Positions 22,901-34,372 are shown, counted from the first letter of the stretch. The stretch: 64,000 nucleotides of DNA from Porodaedalea pini (GCA_002794775.1 NBAY01000007.1:310001-374000), one strand, 5' to 3'. The notes: generated by a model not told the origin, from the sequence alone. A program made the numbers and translations.

Positions 22901-24038
22901 AGAGCTCCCAGACTCAAAGGGACATAATGCAATCTGCGTCTTCGTGGATAGATTCTTGAAGCAGATGCACACGATCCCAATGACGACAAAGCTGTCAGCG
23001 GAAGGCATAGCTCAGTTGTACCGCAACCACGTCTTCCGCCTCCACGGCCTACCAAAGAAGATTATCCATGACCGTGGCATGCAGTTCAACGCGTCGATGA
23101 TGAAGGAGCTATACAAACTCCTGCACATCGAAGGCAACCCATCAACGGCATATCACCCACAGACAGATGGTCAGATGGAACATGTTAACCAAGAGCTCGA
23201 ACAGTACCTTAGGCTCTTCATTAACCATCGGCAATCAGACTGGAAGGACTGGCTCCCCCTTGCAGAGTTCGCATACAACAACTGCAAACACCTGGCAACA
23301 AGGATGTCCCCCTTCTATGCAAATACAGGACGTCATCCTCTAAGCTTCGACACGGTGTGAACCTCCTCTGCCAACATGTTGGCAGAAGAATTCACGAAGC
23401 ACATCAAGGGGACTCATCGCGTTGCGAAAGACAACCTGATCAAGGCAGCTGAGGACATGAAATGCTACCATGACCGAACAGCAGGGACATCGGTGGAGTA
23501 CCAGCTCAGCAACAAGGTTTTCCTTGATGGTCAGAACATCAGCACAGATGCACCGACGAAGAAGCTAGCAGACAAGTGGTACGGACCCTTCGAAATCGTC
23601 GACAAGGTGGGCATGAGTGCGTACAAGCTCAAACTCCCCAAGCGATGGAAGAAAGTCCACCCCGTCTTCAATGAAGCCCTGTTAAAACCTGCTATCGAAC
23701 CATCTTTTGAAGGCCAGAAGCAGCAGCCACCGCCACCACCGGAGATTGTCGACAATGAGGAGGAATACAAAGTTGAGGAAGTCATCGATTCATGTCTGCA
23801 TCAAGGAAAACTACAGTACCTCGTCAAGTGGGTCAGATACAACGAACCAACTTGGCAGCCTGAGACGGATTTTGGTGAGAATGCAAAGGAGGTGATCGCT
23901 GAATTCTATCAAAACCACCCCGGTGCTCCTCAAAGACTCAACATCCCTCACCAATGACTCCGTCCACTCTTCGTCGACACTGAACCAGATGACCATGATC
24001 TTGGTTGGTCGGGATGCCCAACCTTGAAGGGGGGGTAA
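19907..24038 (+). pseudogene. pol: Pol of B1, heavily mutated and split
   Basis: The full domain order is recognisable: protease ([11 protein letters not shown]), RT, RNase H, integrase and chromodomain (VEEVIDSCLHQGKLQYLVKW). A solo LTR interrupts it after IANW (21331-21849). Stops TGA at 20533-20535, 22545-22547, 22737-22739, 22786-22788, 23358-23360 and 23955-23957 all replace Arg CGA of related copies. The RT catalytic box reads YLND. The left part of the integrase zinc domain is also damaged (CDHCQ* in place of CxRCQRT). It is dead by many independent hits, mostly CpG transitions. Confidence 0.9.
21331..21849 (+). repeat. Solo LTR, family D
   Basis: 519 bp, starting TGTTAGGACTCCAAG and ending CTCTAACA, flanked by ACTGG (21326-21330 and 21850-21854). 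A TATATAGG motif lies near 21600. It splits the B1 pol in the codons for NWPVPRN. Its sequence differs from the A/B/C LTRs apart from the first bases. Confidence 0.92.
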
Positions 24039-24459
24039 TGTTAGGACTCGAACTTTCACCTTTTCTTTTACTTTCCTTTTACCATTTCTTTTCTTTTAAC
24101 CGCTCCTTTTCATTATATTTAATCGTCTTTTCAATCATTTCCCACACTCCCTCCACATGACCTTCATTTGTTCCATTCTGTTTGTTTATGTAACTTTAGA
24201 TAATATAGTCTCACGGTTGCTGCTATATAAGGTCTCAGGAATTGCATGAACTCCTTGTTCTGCTTTTCCTCTTACCTCACGACCAAGGTGAGACTCGTCC
24301 CCCTTGTATTAGTTTAGACTTGTATTAATCCTCTTACCTCCACGACGACCAAGCCTGAGTACAGTGTGCCCCGAGTCTCTGCTCGAGTATAGCATGTCCC
24401 AGACAACAGTCAGCCGAGGCCTGCCCAGTCCAAGTCATCTCCCGGACTCCCGCCTAACA
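24039..24459 (+). repeat. 3' LTR of B1
   Basis: TG...CA, 421 bp. A 4-bp deletion relative to the 5' copy lies in the first of the two R/U5 direct repeats (the splice-donor-like GGTGAG remains). The purine tract and pol TAA abut its start. Confidence 0.94.
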
Positions 24460-24460
24460 G

Positions 24461-24869
24461 GTCTTCAACATAGCCATCTCCTTCGAGTCCAAGAGTGTCC
24501 AAGTCACCATGGAGCTCCCCGGGGTCAAAAGAGAGAACGTTCAGGTCTCCGTGCTGAACAAACTCATTATTGTTGGTGGCCAAAAAATTATTCGCATACC
24601 CATCAACAAAGATGAAATTGTGCATAGTGGCCGTCAGGGTGGCCGCTTCTCACAGATCTTCACAACTGAGTCTGCCATTCAAGTAAGTCCTTCAGTAATC
24701 TTGTTTACTTTGTCGATATCAATTGAGCTACTCTCAGCCATCTGACATCAAATGGGACCTGAAAAATAGAATATTTACCATGATTTATCCAGACACCGGA
24801 GTTGCTTTGCTGATGCAGAAGGGTGGTGATAAGAAAGGAGAGAAACAGTCTCAGGGCAATGCTAAGTAA
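24461..24869 (+). pseudogene. Small heat-shock protein (Hsp20), alpha-crystallin domain, N-terminus cut off by B1
   Basis: Two exons, about 24461-24682 and 24738-24869, are joined by a 55-nt intron (GTAAGT...CTCTCAG, 24683-24737). The translation VQVTMELPGVKRENVQVSVL, LIIVGGQKI, GGRFSQIFTTESAIQ and PSDIKWDLKNRIFTMIYP follows the alpha-crystallin domain of Hsp20 chaperones: ELPG strand, G-x-F/S strand and the NGVLTV-like strand as NRIFTM. A short Gly/Lys-rich tail ends at TAA 24867-24869. B1 sits immediately upstream and its target duplication GGTCT forms the first bases, so the N-terminal arm is separated or lost. sHSPs hold unfolded proteins in the cytosol. Without the N-terminal arm oligomer formation would fail. 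The intact reading frames suggest recent disruption. Confidence 0.75.
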
Positions 24870-24986
24870 ATACATGCTTCGTTTCCATGTATGATATGAG
24901 CAGTAGCCAAGCGAATGATAACTCATCTCCTCACTGTATGCATCCAAAAAACAGAGAGTTTAAATTTGTTCACTTTATAAACTATT

Positions 24987-26429
24987 TTACAACTCTGCAT
25001 ATCCTTCAGACTCGTCTCCATTGTGCTCTTCATTGTCTTCATCAAGAAGTGCAAGCTCATCATCTAGATCCATTTCTTCACCCTCCCCTTCGCCGTCCTC
25101 CTCCTCTTCTGAATTCTGAGAGTCATTCGCCTCAATTTCATCTTCTGAATTCTCCTCCAATTCCATTGCCTGTCCATCTGGTGTGCTATTGCTGATGTCT
25201 GATCACATATCCTGCATCAGGGTGTCATTTAGGTGCCAGGTTGATTTATGCCCTATTCCTCCACCTCGATGCCTCATGAACATATCTCGATCAACAAATC
25301 TTTGTAAATCCTGTTAGATAGACGGGAACAAAATACTTGACTAATACGTACATGTTCACATAGTAGTAGCAGAAGTCTTCATTGTTTTCTGATGGCAGAC
25401 GAGCGAGAGAAGGAGGGAGGAGGCCTCGAGTGTGACCTTGAGCAAAGCCAGGGATTAAGTGAGCACCTCGAATAGTCAGCTCAGGATCCAGAAATCCAAA
25501 GGTGTCAGGTTCAGAGTGATGAACGAACTGGACTCAAGGGAGGCGCTCCACAGCAAAGCCAGAATGTATACTTGAATCAATTTGAAACCACTGGACCCAG
25601 ACAATGTCGATTCTCTTGAAGTTCTGAGTACACGAGCCAGGGCCAGTATGAGCAACATCCACATGAAAGAGGCCAATGATTTGTGCATATTCATAAGGGT
25701 GTTTAGACTGAGATTCCGGAGAAAGTAGCATAATATCTGCATGAGTTCAAGGATTGAGGGAGTCCTGCGATGGCCAAATATCGTAAGATGTATAATTGAT
25801 CCGTAGCACTTTGTGTTGATAGACTTTGTCATTCTTGATGCATAGACCATCGATTTCATCCAGAGTGAATATATCGTCTTCGCTTCTGGAGAGTAGGCGA
25901 CTGAGGATATGTGACCAGAGATCCTCTATAAAATTCTAGCCATGATTTTCAGTGAGTAGATCTAATTTAAAATAAACAGAACAAACTTTGAGTGCCGGAT
26001 CGTGTTCATTTTCATCAAGCCATGAGGATAAATAGAACAAGAACTTCTTCGACATTGCCATATGATAATGAATGTCAGGAGACATTTTAGGGAGAGGCTC
26101 AGAAATGGCAGAAGAGAGCGAAGGGTTTATGATTTTGTCAGAGCATTTAGATGCATCCGCAAAAGCAATTCGAGTGTGTATGTTGCGCAATTTACGTCCA
26201 CGGCCTTCGAGTTTTGCAATATCTTTGGCAGCATCCTTCTTATTTGTTCTTCCATACATGCGTTTGACTCACCTGTGTTGCGCTTTGCCCTGTTGAATCT
26301 AATGAGCAAGTAAAGTTCAACAAAAAAAAAAGGACATACATTTTGTGTACTGAATGAGTCGGATGTGCCAAATCGTCGAATCGCCTCTGCGTACCCACTG
26401 AGAGCATGAAATTTAGGAGTGTTTATATT
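24987..26429 (-). pseudogene. Plavaka/CACTA-like transposon protein, C-terminal half
   Basis: The minus-strand translation runs INTPKFHALSGYAEAIRRFG at 26429 through KLRNIHTRIAFADASKCSDK, HKVLRINYTSYDIWPSQDSL, SKHPYEYAQIIGLFHVDVAH, IDIVWVQWFQIDSSIHSGFA and FVDRDMFMRHRGGGIGHKST to an acidic tail and TAA at 24989-24987. I know this as a large protein family repeated in agaricomycete genomes and tied to Plavaka-type CACTA DNA transposons; that assignment is from memory. An intron of about 43 nt lies near 25310-25353. Stops include TGA at 25205-25203 and two further TGAs at Arg positions (NPxTHAD, LPxVQF), plus a TAG after ENHG. The N-terminal half lies at 47241-48204, beyond B2. Confidence 0.65.
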
Positions 26430-26854
26430 TGTCAGGACTCGAACTTTTCTCTTCTTTTATTTTCCCTTTTGTCATTTCTTTTCTTTTAATCACTCCTTTT
26501 CATTATAATTAATCATCTTTTACAATCATTTCCCACACTCCCTCCACATGACCTTCATTCGTTCCATTCCCACTCGTTATGTAATGTTAGATAATATAGT
26601 CTCACAGTCGCTGCTATATAAGGTCTCAGGAATTGCATGAACTCCTTGTTCTGCTTTTCCTCTTACCTCTGCAATGACCTAGGTGAGACTCGTCCCCTTT
26701 GTATTAGTTTAGACTTGTATTAATCCTCTTACCTCCACAACAACCTAGCCTGAGTACAGTGTGTCCCGAGTCTCCACTCGAGTATAGCACATCCCAGACA
26801 ACAGTCAGCCGAGGCCTGCCCAGTCCGAGTCGTCTCCTGGACTCCCACCTAACA
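26430..26854 (+). repeat. 5' LTR of B2, chimeric
   Basis: Mostly B-type, but about 26558-26590 reads like A/F LTRs (CATTCGTTCC, CACTCGTTATGTAATGTTAG) where the 3' LTR has the B-type TTTGTTTATGTAACTTTAG. The primer site AAAAGCAGAAC is at 26856-26866. Confidence 0.92.
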
Positions 26855-26937
26855 TAAAAGCAGAACCTCACCCAGGCTCATCCTCCACGTACGTTGTTGC
26901 GGTCGACTCACCTTCACCCGGTCTAGAGGAGTGCTCC

Positions 26938-27426
26938 TGTTAGGACTCGAACTTTTACCTTTTTCTTTTATTTCCCCTTTTACCATTTCCTTTCTTTTGA
27001 CCACTCCTTTCCATTATATTTAACCTTCTTTCATAATCATTTCCCACTCTTATGTCATACACAATCATTCCCACACCCACTTAGTATGACCCAACCTTCA
27101 TTTGTTCCATTCCTAATTACGTAAACTATACAGTACTTAGATAATACAGTCCCATGGATGACACTATATAGAGGAAGGTGGAATCGCAGAAGCCCCCTGT
27201 TCTGCTTTTCCTCTTACCTCCACATCTTGTCCAGGTGAGAACAGCCCCCCTTGTATTAGTTAGACTTGTATTAATCCTCTTACCTCCACGTCATCCAGTC
27301 TGAGTAAACCCGCTGCCCGAACTTCGCGTTTGAGATACAGCCCGTCCCAGACAACGTCTGCGTCACCGTCAGGTGCCGCACGTTGAGGTTGCCTAGTCTG
27401 AGTTCCACCCAGACTTCCGCCTAACA
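26938..27426 (+). repeat. Solo LTR, family E
   Basis: 489 bp, TGTTAGGACTCGAAC...CTTCCGCCTAACA, flanked by GCTCC (26933-26937 and 27427-27431). It keeps the RNA-start word GTTCTGCTTTT and the GTGAGA...CAG intron-like segment (27235-27298), although the surrounding repeats have diverged. Confidence 0.93.
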
Positions 27427-27541
27427 GCTCCCCTCAAAGGACTTGACATGTAAACCCCCTAAACGACAACCCTCAACCCTGCCTGGACGTTTTCGGACAT
27501 TCGTGTATTACATAATACCACCAACCGACCTTTCCTGACCC

Positions 27542-27650
27542 CACCTGAAAGTCCTACCGAGTTTGCTTAGTGCTAACTCGAGGCAGACACTGACAAATTT
27601 GTCAGTGTCTAAAGCATTGTGACTGAAGGTCACCACTCGCCAACTTCTCC
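27542..27650. repeat. 109-bp insertion centred on a perfect 26-bp palindrome
   Basis: Absent from the leaders of B1, B3 and A2, where GACCC runs straight into TGGCTCT. It is flanked here by GACCC (27537-27541) and AACCC (27651-27655). At its centre, 27585-27610, two 13-nt arms starting AGACACTGACAAA form a perfect palindrome. Confidence 0.65.
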
Positions 27651-27655
27651 AACCC

Positions 27656-28097
27656 TGGCTCTCCACATCTCCCTCTGGTGGAGGAGCCACTTAACTTGGA
27701 CGTGGGTGACATTACATGTTCAGTCGTCAACATCATTGTCAATTGTTATCTCTGTTGCATCTTTCCACCTCATCATCAACCTCACCGATGAACCCATTCA
27801 ACGTTGGCGTAACCCCGGATCGAACGCACAACTGATCCCTGTTCCTCTGCCGTTGTCAAGATAGATCTCACCAACGAACAGCAACGGGCCCTTCCTGCAT
27901 CAGCCCGTTGGGATCCAGACCGACCAAGCTACGTCGCGACCAACAATAGCGGCGTCACATATGACATTTGGTGGAGTGAGGTCTGGCATAGCTGGTATTC
28001 GACAAATGAAGAAGGAAGGAGAGCTAGGTGGCCCCCAGCCGTCCCGTTGTCACCTGCACCGTCGATGTCCACCGTTAACCTACCGCCGACTCCAGGA
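27656..28097 (+). other. B2 leader, second part
   Basis: It continues the protein-like leader (ALHISLWWRSHLTWTWVT; NPGSNAQLIPVPLP; WWSEVWHSWYSTNEEGRR) up to the point where element F inserted in the CAGGA target. The gag frame resumes at 34378. Confidence 0.5.
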
Positions 28098-28520
28098 TGT
28101 TAGGCGGGAGTCCGGGAGATGACAGACTGGGCAGGCCTCTGCTGACTGTTGTCTGGGACGTGCTATACTCGAGCGGGGGCTCGAGACATGCTTTACTCAG
28201 GCTAGGTCGTCGCGGAGGTAAGAGGATTAATACAAGTCTAGACTAATACAAGGGGGACGAGTCTTACCTAGGTCGTCGCGGAGGTAAGAGGAAAAGCAGA
28301 ACAAGGAGTTCATGCGATTCCTGAGACCTTATATAGTGACGACCGTGAGACTATATTACCTAACATTACATAACGAGTGGGAATGGAACGAATGAAGGTC
28401 ATGTGAAGGGAGTGTGGGAAGTGATTGGAAAGATGATTAAAGATAATAAGAAGGAGCGGTTAAAAGAAGAGGAAAAGGGAAAGGGGAATTAAAGAAAGGG
28501 TGAAAGTTCGAGTTCTGACA
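28098..28520 (-). repeat. 3' LTR of F
   Basis: 423 bp on the minus strand; the purine tract and pol stop TTA (28521-28523, plus-strand reading) abut it. Confidence 0.95.
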
Positions 28521-31500
28521 TTACCCCCCCCTCAAGGTTGGGCGTCCCGACCAACCAAGATCGCGGTCGTCTGGCTCGGTGTCGATGAAGCGTGGGCGAA
28601 GTCGTTGGCGAGGGATTTCGAGTTTTCGAGGGGCGCCGGGGTGTTTTTGATAGAATTCAGCGATCGCCTCCTTCATGTTCTCGCCAAAGTCCATCTCGGG
28701 CTGCCACGTCAGTTCGTTGTAGCCAACCCACTTGATGAGGTATTGTAGCTTCCCTCGGTGCAGACGTGAGTCTAGGACTTCCTCGATCTCGTACTCTTCC
28801 TCGTTGTCGACGATGTCAGGTGACGGCAGTGGCTGTTGTTTCTGACTTTTGAAGGACGGTTCAACTGTGGGTTTCGGCAGGGCCTCATTGAAGACTGGGT
28901 GGACCTTTTTCCATCGCTTTGGGAGTTTGAGCTTGTACGTGCTCGCTCCCACCTTGTCGACGATCTCAAAGGGACCATACCACTTGTCCACTAGCTTCTT
29001 CGTCGGCGAGTCTGTGCTGATGTTTCGCCCATCGAGGAAAATCTTGTCTCCAGCCTTGTACTCCACCGAAGCCCCTGCTGTCCGGTCGTGATAGCGTTTC
29101 ATGTCCTCTGCCGCCTTGACCAGATTGTCCTTTGCTACACGATGAGTCTCCTTGATGTGCTTCGCAAATTCTTCCGCCGACATGTTGGCAGAGGAAGTTC
29201 GTACGGTGTCGAAGCTCTTAGGGTGACGTCCGGTATTCACGTAGAAGGGTGACATTTTCGTCACCGAGTGTTCGCGGTTATTGTAAGCGAACTCTGCGAG
29301 GGGGAGCCAGTCTTTCCAGTCTGATTGCCGATGGTCAACGAAGAGTCGGAGATACTGTTCGAGCTCTTGGTTGACACGTTCCGTCTGACCATCTGTTTGT
29401 GGGTGGTACGCGGTTGACGGGTTGCCTTCGATGTGCAGGAGATTGTACAGCTCCTTCATCATCGATGCATTGAACTGCGTGCCTCGGTCGTGGATGATCT
29501 TCTTTGGTAGGCCATGGAGACGGAAGACGTGGTCGTGGTATAACTGAGCCATACCTTCCGCTGACAATTTTGTTGTCATCGGGATCGCATGCATCTGTTT
29601 CAAGAACCTGTCCACAAAGATGCAGATTGCATTGTGTCCCTTAGAGTCCAGGAGCTCTCCGATTAGGTCGACCGTGATGATTTCCCAGGGACCTTCAGGG
29701 ACTGCGTTTGGATGAAGCGGCCTCGACCTGGACATTCTTAAGGCTTTCGTCCGTTGACAATGGTCGCATCCTCGGATGTACGCTCGGACGTCGGAGAACA
29801 TCGACGCCCACCAGAAATCGCGACGGACGAGCTCTACTGTCTTCGATGCTCCCGGATGACCAGCCAGTACCGAGTCGTGGCACTCTCGTAACACGGCCTC
29901 CTTCATCGTCGACGGAACATATATCTTGCCTTTCATCCGCCACAACCCGTCGACTTCCGTCATGTTCATCGGCCTCTCCGACTCGTCCTGCGCCCTCTGC
30001 ACTTCACCCACTCGTTCCACCACCTTGTCACGCGATGTTCGTACTACTCCACGGTTCAGCCACTTGTCCTTGATGAACATGACGCCATCGTTGTCATCCT
30101 TGCCCTGATCATAGCCCGCCTTGCGTGACAGCAAGTCGGCCTTGCCCATCGTCTTCCCCAACTTGTGTTCAAGGTGGAAGTCGAATTCTTCGAGTTCGGT
30201 TTGCCAGCGAGCTTGACGATAGCTCAGCTTCTGCGCTGACCTGAAGTAGGTGAGGTTGGCGTGGTCGGACCAGATTTCGATCTTGTGGCGAGTGCCAAGG
30301 AGGTACTGCCACCACTCCTTGAGCGCTGAAACGATTGTGAGCATCTCCTTGTCGTAGATCTCGTAGTTTCGTTCCGCTGGTTCGAGTGCCTCTGATCTGT
30401 AGGCGATCACCCTCCACTTGCCTTCCTGCTTCTGCAACAACATGCCACCGAGTGCAAAGTTTGACGAGTCCGCCTCCATGCGGAAAGGGCCTTTGTCATT
30501 GGCGATGGCTAGGACTGGAGGTGAGCAGAGACGTCATCTCAGCTCCTCGAACGCTTCCTGCTGTTTGGTCTCCCATACCCAGTCCTTCTTGCCTGTTAAT
30601 GATGTTAATGGTCAGACCACCTTGCTGTAGTCCTTAATAAACCGTCTCAGCCAGTTTCCCATGCCGAGGAACTGTTGCAGCTCCTTGAGGTTTCGTGGAA
30701 CAGGCCAGTTCACAATCGCGTCCGTCTTCGCCGGGTCAGCCCTGATCTCGCCGTTGCCAATGATGTGACCGAGGTACTTGACGACTTTGGCATCGAATTC
30801 GCACTTCTCCGGCTTCAGGTACAGGCCGTTTTCTCGGAGGATCTGGAGTACACGCCTCGACGTGTCGATATGCTCCTCGATGGTTTCTGAGAGGATTAGG
30901 ATGTCGTCGAGGTATACGATGATCAGGTTAGCGTAGATCAGGTCCTTGAAGATGTGGTTGACAAAAGCCTGGAACGTGGCCGGTGCATTGCAAAGGCCAA
31001 AGAACATGACCGTTGGTTCGAAGAGGCCCATGTTCGTGCAAAATGCTGCTTTCCATTCATCACCCTCGCGGATCTGGATATTGTAGTACCCCCAGCGAAG
31101 GTCAAGCTTAGTGATGTACTTCGCTTTCTTGACCTTGTCGACGAGTTCGTCGATGAGAGGGAGGGGATACTTGTTCTTGATCGTACCGTCATTGAGCTTA
31201 CGGTAATCCTGGATCGGGCGTAGCAATTTGTCGGCTTTCTTAATGAAGAAGAAAGGCGACGCCATGGGCGATATCGATCGTTGGATGCGACCAGACTTCA
31301 AGTTTTCATCAAGGAAGTCCTTGAGTGACTGTTGCTCCATTGGCGTGAGCGGGTAGATCTTACAGTCGCTCGGTTTGAAGTCGGGCTTCAAGTCGATGAC
31401 ATGATCCCAGGGTCGGTGTTCCGGCAGCTTCTCGAAGCCTTTTTTGCTGAAAACGTCGGCGTAGTCGTTGAGGTACGCGGGCCAGGATACCTTGTCCATT

Positions 31501-32164
31501 CGCATCTCACTCACCCTCCTCATCTGTTCCACCACCTCCTTCACCTTGCCTAGGTCCTCCACCAGCTCCCTCTCGATCGCACATTCCTCTGGGCAGCGAG
31601 TGAATTCAATTGAACCCGTTTTCCAGTCGACCTCAGGGTTATGACGTCGAAGCCAGTCGTACCCCAGGAATATGTTTGACAACGCTAGGGACGTTACCGC
31701 AAGGACAATCCTTTCCTTGTGGTGGCCAATCATGAGCTCGACTTCGACGTATTCTTCGATCAACCCAGCCTCGTTGTGCGTGCCATCGGCGTTGAGTACA
31801 GTGAGGGGTCAGATGTAACGCTTGGTCTCCAACCCATACCGTTCGACGAACCTCACGTCGATGCACGATCCTGTACACCCTGAGTCCACAAGGGCATGCG
31901 CATCCACCTCTCTCACTTCACCCGCTACGCTTTGTCTGATGTTCAGGAGAAGGTCCAGCTGGCGTCTGCCAGTTCCTCTCATGAACAGCTGCTCGTACTC
32001 CTCATTTTTATTCACACCGGTGGGGACTTCATAATTGGAAAAACCATCGACGTCGTTTGCATCTACGTATTGTACAGACGGTTGGTTATATTTTAGCGAA
32101 TCCGGATTCAAAGTCCCTTGTTCTTCTCGGTCAGTCACCCCGATGACTACGCCTGACCACTCGC
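28521..32164 (-). pseudogene. pol: Pol of F, three nonsense codons
   Basis: Read -1 after gag. Domains in order: protease ([10 protein letters not shown]), RT (YLDDILIL), RNase H (MEADSSNFALGG), integrase (AGHPG; CDHCQRTK; HDRGTQF; TDGQTERVNQ), GPY/F (WYGPF) and chromodomain (IEEVLDSRLHRGKLQYLIKW). Three TGA codons, at 31811-31809 (RYI*PLTVL), 30614-30612 (VV*PLTSL) and 30536-30534 (LR*RLCSP), all replace Arg CGA found in A2. No frameshift is seen, so three base changes account for its loss. Confidence 0.92.
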
Positions 32165-32171
32165 AAAACCC
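32129..32171 (-). promoter_or_regulatory. -1 frameshift cassette (F)
   Basis: On the minus strand GGGTTTT (32171-32165), 6-nt spacer, stem GGTCAG (32158-32153) / CTGACC (32134-32129). Confidence 0.78.
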
Positions 32172-33226
32172 TGCAAGTCGACGACCTCTTCGTCATTGTC
32201 TTCTTCCTCCACATAGTCCTCCACAGTCAACCTCCGAGTGTCTACGACTTCCTCGAATGCCGATTCCTTCATTGCGCCGAGCTCGTCGGCAAGGATATGA
32301 TGTTCACCTGGCGCCATCAGTTCTAGCATGCGCTGGATGATCGGCTTCCCCTGTGGGCACTTGCTCTTAAAGTGGTCCAGCCTGCCGCAAATCCAGCATG
32401 CGCATTGTCGTTGCGCCTCATTCATTGAGATGTCCATTGGCTGACCAGCACCTCCAAAGGTGACGCCAGTCGCATCGCGCTTGTCGACATGGGGGGCTGC
32501 GAACAGACGACAGATGGGCGGCACTTGCTGTTGCTGTGGGTGCGTGGGGGGTAGTGCATGGCCTCGTTGGATGGTGCGGATCTGCTGTTTGCCACGATCA
32601 ATTTTGACGGCCTTCTTTTTCCAGTCTTCGTACTTCGTTGGGACCGGCGTCGACCTTAGCACTCCATGGACCACCTCGATGTTCATAGCGCGCTTTAGGC
32701 GGTCGCAAATGACACTATCGTCTGTCAGTTCCGCTGCTTTGATGATTACGTCGAGGTCTTGGAAGAACTCATCAGCAGAGAGGTCCTTCTGGACCTTTTC
32801 TCGGAACTTCTTCAACGCCTTCTCCTTTCTGTTCGGGTCGTCAAAGGAGGCATCCAGTCGTTCCTGGAACCTTGCCCAGCTATCCATGAAGCTCACAACG
32901 CCACTCGTCGTGAACTCCTGAACGTAGTTCTGTGCCCACATCGACGCGTTGCCACCCTTGAGATAGGAGAGCGCAACATAGATCTTGCTTGACGATGAGG
33001 GGTACCTTGTGGGGTTCGCCGATATGAAGAGTAGGACTTCGCGCTTGAAGTCGAGGTAATCGTCACCGCCAGCGAATTTGCATGGCCGGGCGACATCAAT
33101 GTTGGGGGGCTGAGCATTCCCGGTTTGTGCAGTGGGGGCATTCGCCGCTTGCTGAGTAAAGGCCGCAGTGATTAATGCTGCGAGCTCCCGCTGTTGTTGT
33201 TGAGTGAACCCGGTAGACGTCGACAT
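32147..33226 (-). CDS. gag: Gag of F
   Basis: 359 residues from ATG at 33226 (MSTSTGFTQQQQRELAALIT), the start that aligns with the other copies. The frame is open further upstream, where an ATG near 33292 lies at a position that is not ATG in other copies. Gag core (FAGGDDYLDFKREVLLF), CCHC knuckle CWICGRLDHFKSKC and acidic tail are all present. It is intact, so F could still supply capsid. Confidence 0.9.
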   Translation of the reverse strand: MSTSTGFTQQQQRELAALITAAFTQQAANAPTAQTGNAQPPNIDVARPCKFAGGDDYLDFKREVLLFISANPTRYPSSSSKIYVALSYLKGGNASMWAQNYVQEFTTSGVVSFMDSWARFQERLDASFDDPNRKEKALKKFREKVQKDLSADEFFQDLDVIIKAAELTDDSVICDRLKRAMNIEVVHGVLRSTPVPTKYEDWKKKAVKIDRGKQQIRTIQRGHALPPTHPQQQQVPPICRLFAAPHVDKRDATGVTFGGAGQPMDISMNEAQRQCACWICGRLDHFKSKCPQGKPIIQRMLELMAPGEHHILADELGAMKESAFEEVVDTRRLTVEDYVEEEDNDEEVVDLQGFASGQA

Positions 33227-33947
33227 TGTTGGTGCTGGCGTGCGGGATAGGTGTTCAGGAGGTGTTGGCGGCGATGAGTCTCTATGGGGCATACGATAAC
33301 CTCCCGGTTCACTAGGAAGGATCACCAACAACGTTGAGACAGTAGGTGATGACGGTGCACGGGGAGGTTGAGGTGCCCAACGAGTTCGTTTGCCTGATGG
33401 TTCAGTTGAGTACCAGGCGCATCTAGTGTCACTCCACCAGAGGTTATGGGTGACGTGGTTCCTGTCGTCTGCTATGTACGATTGTCGTTCGGCGTTGTAG
33501 CATGAAGAAGAGGGGAGAGCCCGCTGTTGTTCCTCTGTGAGATCTATCTTGACTATGTCGGAGGGGGAATGGGGAGGGGCTGGTTGTCTGGATGAATGTT
33601 ACGCTGACGAAGGACAGGTTCGTCGGCGAATTTGATGATAAGACGGAAGGAGGCGGCCGAGAGCACAATCAACAACGATGTCAACGACTGTACATGGTGT
33701 GTTACTCACGTCCAAGTCAGATGGTTCCTCCACCAAAGAGAGAGACGGAGAGCCAGGGTTGGGAAAAGTCGGTTGTAGGTTTATGTAATACACGAACGTC
33801 CGTAAGCGTCCGGGCAGGGTTGAGGGTTGTCGTTTAGGGGGTTTACACGTCAAGTCCTTCGAGGGGAGGGCTCCTCTAGACCGAGTGAAGGCGAGTCGAC
33901 AGCGACGACGTACGCTGGGGATGAGCCTGGGTGAGGTTCTGCTTTTA

Positions 33948-34372
33948 TGTTAGGCGGGAGTCCGGGAGATGACTCGGATTGGGCAGGCCTCTGCTGACTG
34001 TCATCTGGGACGTGCTATACTCGAGCGGGGGCTCGAGACACGCTTTACTCAGGCTAGGTCGTCGTGGAGGTAAGAGGATTAATACAAGTCTAGACTAATA
34101 CAAGGGGGACGAGTCTCACCTAGGTCGTCGCGGAGGTAAGAGGAAAAGCAGAACAAGGAGTTCATGCGATTCCTGAGACCTTATATAGTGACGACTGTGA
34201 GACTATATTACCTAACATTACATAACGAGCGGGAATGGAACGAATGAAGGTCATGTGAAGGGAGTGTGGGAAGTGATTGGAAAGATGATTAAAGATAATA
34301 AGAAGGAGCGGTTAAAAGAAGAGGAAAAGGGAAAGGGGAATTAAAGAAAGGGTGAAAGTTCGAGTTCTGACA
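33948..34372 (-). repeat. 5' LTR of F
   Basis: 425 bp on the minus strand. The primer site (plus-strand GTTCTGCTTTT at 33936-33946) lies one base inside. The target duplication CAGGA follows at 34373-34377. Confidence 0.95.

Larger units (their letters stand above)
16766..24459 (+). mobile_element. Element B1, decayed Ty3/Gypsy chromovirus
   Basis: It is flanked by the target duplication GGTCT (16761-16765 and 24460-24464). The LTRs are 425 bp (5') and 421 bp (3'). It is related to the A elements but a distinct subfamily (LTR start TGTTAGGACTCG). It carries two later insertions, at 18045-18978 and 21331-21849. Gag and pol hold at least nine CGA-to-TGA stops, and RT has YLND in place of YLDD, so it cannot move by itself. 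Confidence 0.96.
28098..34372 (-). mobile_element. Element F, full-length reverse-strand chromovirus inside B2
   Basis: It is flanked by CAGGA (28093-28097 and 34373-34377). The LTRs are 28098-28520 (3' LTR) and 33948-34372 (5' LTR), starting TGTCAGAACTCG on the minus strand. Gag is intact; pol has three CGA-to-TGA stops. It is closest to the A elements in coding sequence but has its own LTR type. Confidence 0.96.
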
